From Bacteroidia bacterium (GTDB lineage Bacteria; Bacteroidota; Bacteroidia; AKYH767-A; OLB10): a stretch of 7,303 bases of DNA. Position 1 is the stretch's first letter, and the number at the start of each line of letters is the position of its first letter. Location of the stretch: positions 1-7,303 of the forward strand of contig JANWID010000249.1 of assembly GCA_025450095.1 (NCBI GenBank), read 5' to 3'. Positions 5,849-7,303 of the stretch are shown here, one piece after another. The translations under genes and the position numbers were made by a program. The notes under the pieces are model-generated. The model was not told where the DNA came from. It did not search any database and worked only from the letters and a program-made list of their open reading frames with translations.

Positions 5849-7303
5849 TCAGCGTTTGATTATTTTCTCTGTAAAAATTCCATTTATAGTAGTTACTTTT
5901 AAAACATATACTCCCTTTGGAACTGGAGAAATATCCAGGAAGTTTGTTTTTTCATTGGTTATCAAAATGCGCTTTCCAGGAAGATCAAACAACTCCGTTT
6001 GTAATAATTCGTTTTTTGATGTTTCAATGAATAAATTTCCGGAAGTTGGATTGGGATAAATTTTCAGGTGATTGGAAATTATGGATTCTGTAAAACCAAC
6101 TGTAGACGGACCATACGTTATATTTAGTACCGGAGCAAGTTCCGGATCAGAAGCATCGCTGAATGTTATTAATCCGCCGGAAGCGGCAGAAACAGAAATG
6201 ATAAATTGTGTAATGGTATCATGAGTTATGTAAGGCAGCAATGTAGCAGGAAGATCCAGGCGGATCCAGTGCCCGTCATCGGAAACCGAACCGAACCTGC
6301 ATGCAAGATCTGAAGCATTTCCTAACGCACTGTAATCGGCTGCCTCAACATCTGCACCAACACCAAAATTCCCACTAACAATTTTAACCTGAAGAGAAGT
6401 GCCCACAGGGTTAGTGCCTGTTAGTGATTCCCGTCGTAAGAACAAACTGGCCTTCGAAGCACCTGTATCCGGTATTGCCGTGGTATTGAAAGATAATACC
6501 GTGGAAAATTCTTCATTTCCTGATTCGCCGAGTTGTAAAATGTTTGAAACACTTCCCTGCGAAGATACCGATCCGTCATGTGTGCCTCCCTCAGAAAGTA
6601 AATACTGATCGTCCATTAGGGCTTTCTGATAAAATTTCCGGGTTTGATATTCCAGCAACTCAGCATAACCTTCCGGGGATAAGTGAAAACAATCCCGGAA
6701 AATAATATAGGTACGCATGGAATTCTTTGGCGAAGGATAATTGGGAAATCCTTCCGGCATGGGTGCAGAGAACTGTGTATAATTGCCTCCTGGAGGAACT
6801 CCCAGGTTGGTTGGCTGACCGAAAGCGTATTGCATCAAACCTGTTGCCGGAACAAAATCCACTTGCGGATCGGCAGCAGCAAGTGCAGCGATGGTGTCCG
6901 AAAAATAATTCAGCAACCCATTTATCTCAAGGAAATCTGGTGAACCCATCCCTGACCAGGTCGCATAAAAGGGATGGGAAGACTGGAATGGTGCCATATC
7001 ATTGATGATCTCTCCGAAATTTGGATAGGCATATCCACTCCATAATATTTTTATTCCCGGTTTATTTAACTTAATAAAATCAATTATCGTTACCAGTCTG
7101 TTGTAAACGGAATCCAACAATGAATCGGTTTGTGCCTGTGACCAGCTAACATGCCATTGATTAAGAACATCATTTCCTCCTAAGCTAAGGTGTACCACTT
7201 CTAAAGAAGGATTTGCGTTAAGCTGTGCAGCGATTTCATTCAGCTTTACTGATTGTAGGAAATCGGTGGTTTCTGTTCCATTCTCCGCAAGAATGCTATT
7301 CGT
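5849..7303 (-). CDS. Secreted SGNH-type esterase with DNRLRE/CBM96-like domain and type IX sorting tail (N-terminus beyond right edge)
   Basis: The frame is open to base 7303, so the visible 484 residues are a C-terminal portion; a GTG at 7198 is internal to it and not the start. Residues 38-48 (VHLSLGGNDVL) are SGNH block III with the oxyanion Asn44, and DCFHLSPEGYAELL (Asp204, His207) is block V with two catalytic residues. Block I with the nucleophilic Ser should lie beyond the window. Residues about 241-397 form a beta-rich module (LQLGESGNEEFSTVLSFNTT, then LFLRRESLTGTNPVGTSLQV, ending in PVLNITYG) that resembles DNRLRE/CBM96-type domains attached to secreted bacterial enzymes. Residues about 411-484 are a type A type IX secretion sorting domain: IYPNPTSG, KGVYVLKV and the terminal KIIKR. 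The protein is probably exported by the Sec system, passed through the type IX machine and held at or released from the surface. Substrate, perhaps an acetylated or esterified glycan, is not shown. Confidence 0.92.
   Translation of the reverse strand, partial: TNSILAENGTETTDFLQSVKLNEIAAQLNANPSLEVVHLSLGGNDVLNQWHVSWSQAQTDSLLDSVYNRLVTIIDFIKLNKPGIKILWSGYAYPNFGEIINDMAPFQSSHPFYATWSGMGSPDFLEINGLLNYFSDTIAALAAADPQVDFVPATGLMQYAFGQPTNLGVPPGGNYTQFSAPMPEGFPNYPSPKNSMRTYIIFRDCFHLSPEGYAELLEYQTRKFYQKALMDDQYLLSEGGTHDGSVSSQGSVSNILQLGESGNEEFSTVLSFNTTAIPDTGASKASLFLRRESLTGTNPVGTSLQVKIVSGNFGVGADVEAADYSALGNASDLACRFGSVSDDGHWIRLDLPATLLPYITHDTITQFIISVSAASGGLITFSDASDPELAPVLNITYGPSTVGFTESIISNHLKIYPNPTSGNLFIETSKNELLQTELFDLPGKRILITNEKTNFLDISPVPKGVYVLKVTTINGIFTEKIIKR

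Noticed and set aside
6472..6504. GGTATT...AATACC inverted repeat within the esterase gene
   Set aside because: It is short, sits inside a well-supported coding region and has no T-run or regulatory context.
6399..7005. Plus-strand open frames opposite the esterase gene
   Set aside because: They are antisense shadows: the minus-strand frame has clear SGNH and sorting-domain motifs, while these have no recognisable features.

Overview
The window looks like chromosomal DNA from a member of the Bacteroidota. The strongest sign is the C-terminal type IX secretion sorting domain on the right-hand gene, since that system is essentially confined to this phylum. Supporting signs are two TAnnTTTG-type -7 promoter boxes, AT-rich leaders without clear Shine-Dalgarno sites, and an ammonia-lyase that resembles, from memory, the tyrosine ammonia-lyase of Flavobacterium johnsoniae. 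Genus cannot be told from the window.

Layout. (1) Positions 1-650, minus strand: N-terminal 216 residues of a histidine/tyrosine ammonia-lyase family enzyme that runs off the left edge, with a candidate promoter at 723-752. (2) Positions 893-1120, minus strand: a 75-residue single-domain DUF1456 (YehS-like) protein. (3) Positions 1229-1816, plus strand: a bacterial TMEM175/DUF1211 potassium-channel homologue, divergent from the DUF1456 gene. (4) Positions 1816-1855: a short structured repeat built from four ACGAAT units. (5) Positions 1878-3242, plus strand: a 12-helix APC-superfamily amino acid permease. (6) Positions 3301-4485, plus strand: a PLP-dependent class V aminotransferase-fold protein resembling isopenicillin N epimerases, with its own candidate promoter. 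(7) Positions 4608-5756, plus strand: an exported protein of unknown function with an acidic loop domain, a very Trp/Tyr/His-rich segment and a Pro/Lys/Gln-rich tail. (8) A strong bidirectional terminator at 5761-5793. (9) Positions 5849-7303, minus strand: a secreted SGNH-type esterase with a DNRLRE/CBM96-like domain and a type IX sorting tail, cut by the right edge before its catalytic serine block.

How the genes fit together. Three of the seven genes (ammonia-lyase, permease, PLP enzyme) point to amino acid handling, but they lie on different strands and apparently have separate promoters, so a shared pathway is only a possibility. The two genes at the right converge on one terminator and both encode exported proteins. 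There is no phage, IS, CRISPR, tRNA or rRNA signal. No gap between genes exceeds 300 bases; the longest, 651-892, holds the lyase promoter and otherwise nothing recognised. I see no clear new multi-gene system. The least explained items are the aromatic-rich exported protein and the ACGAAT repeat.
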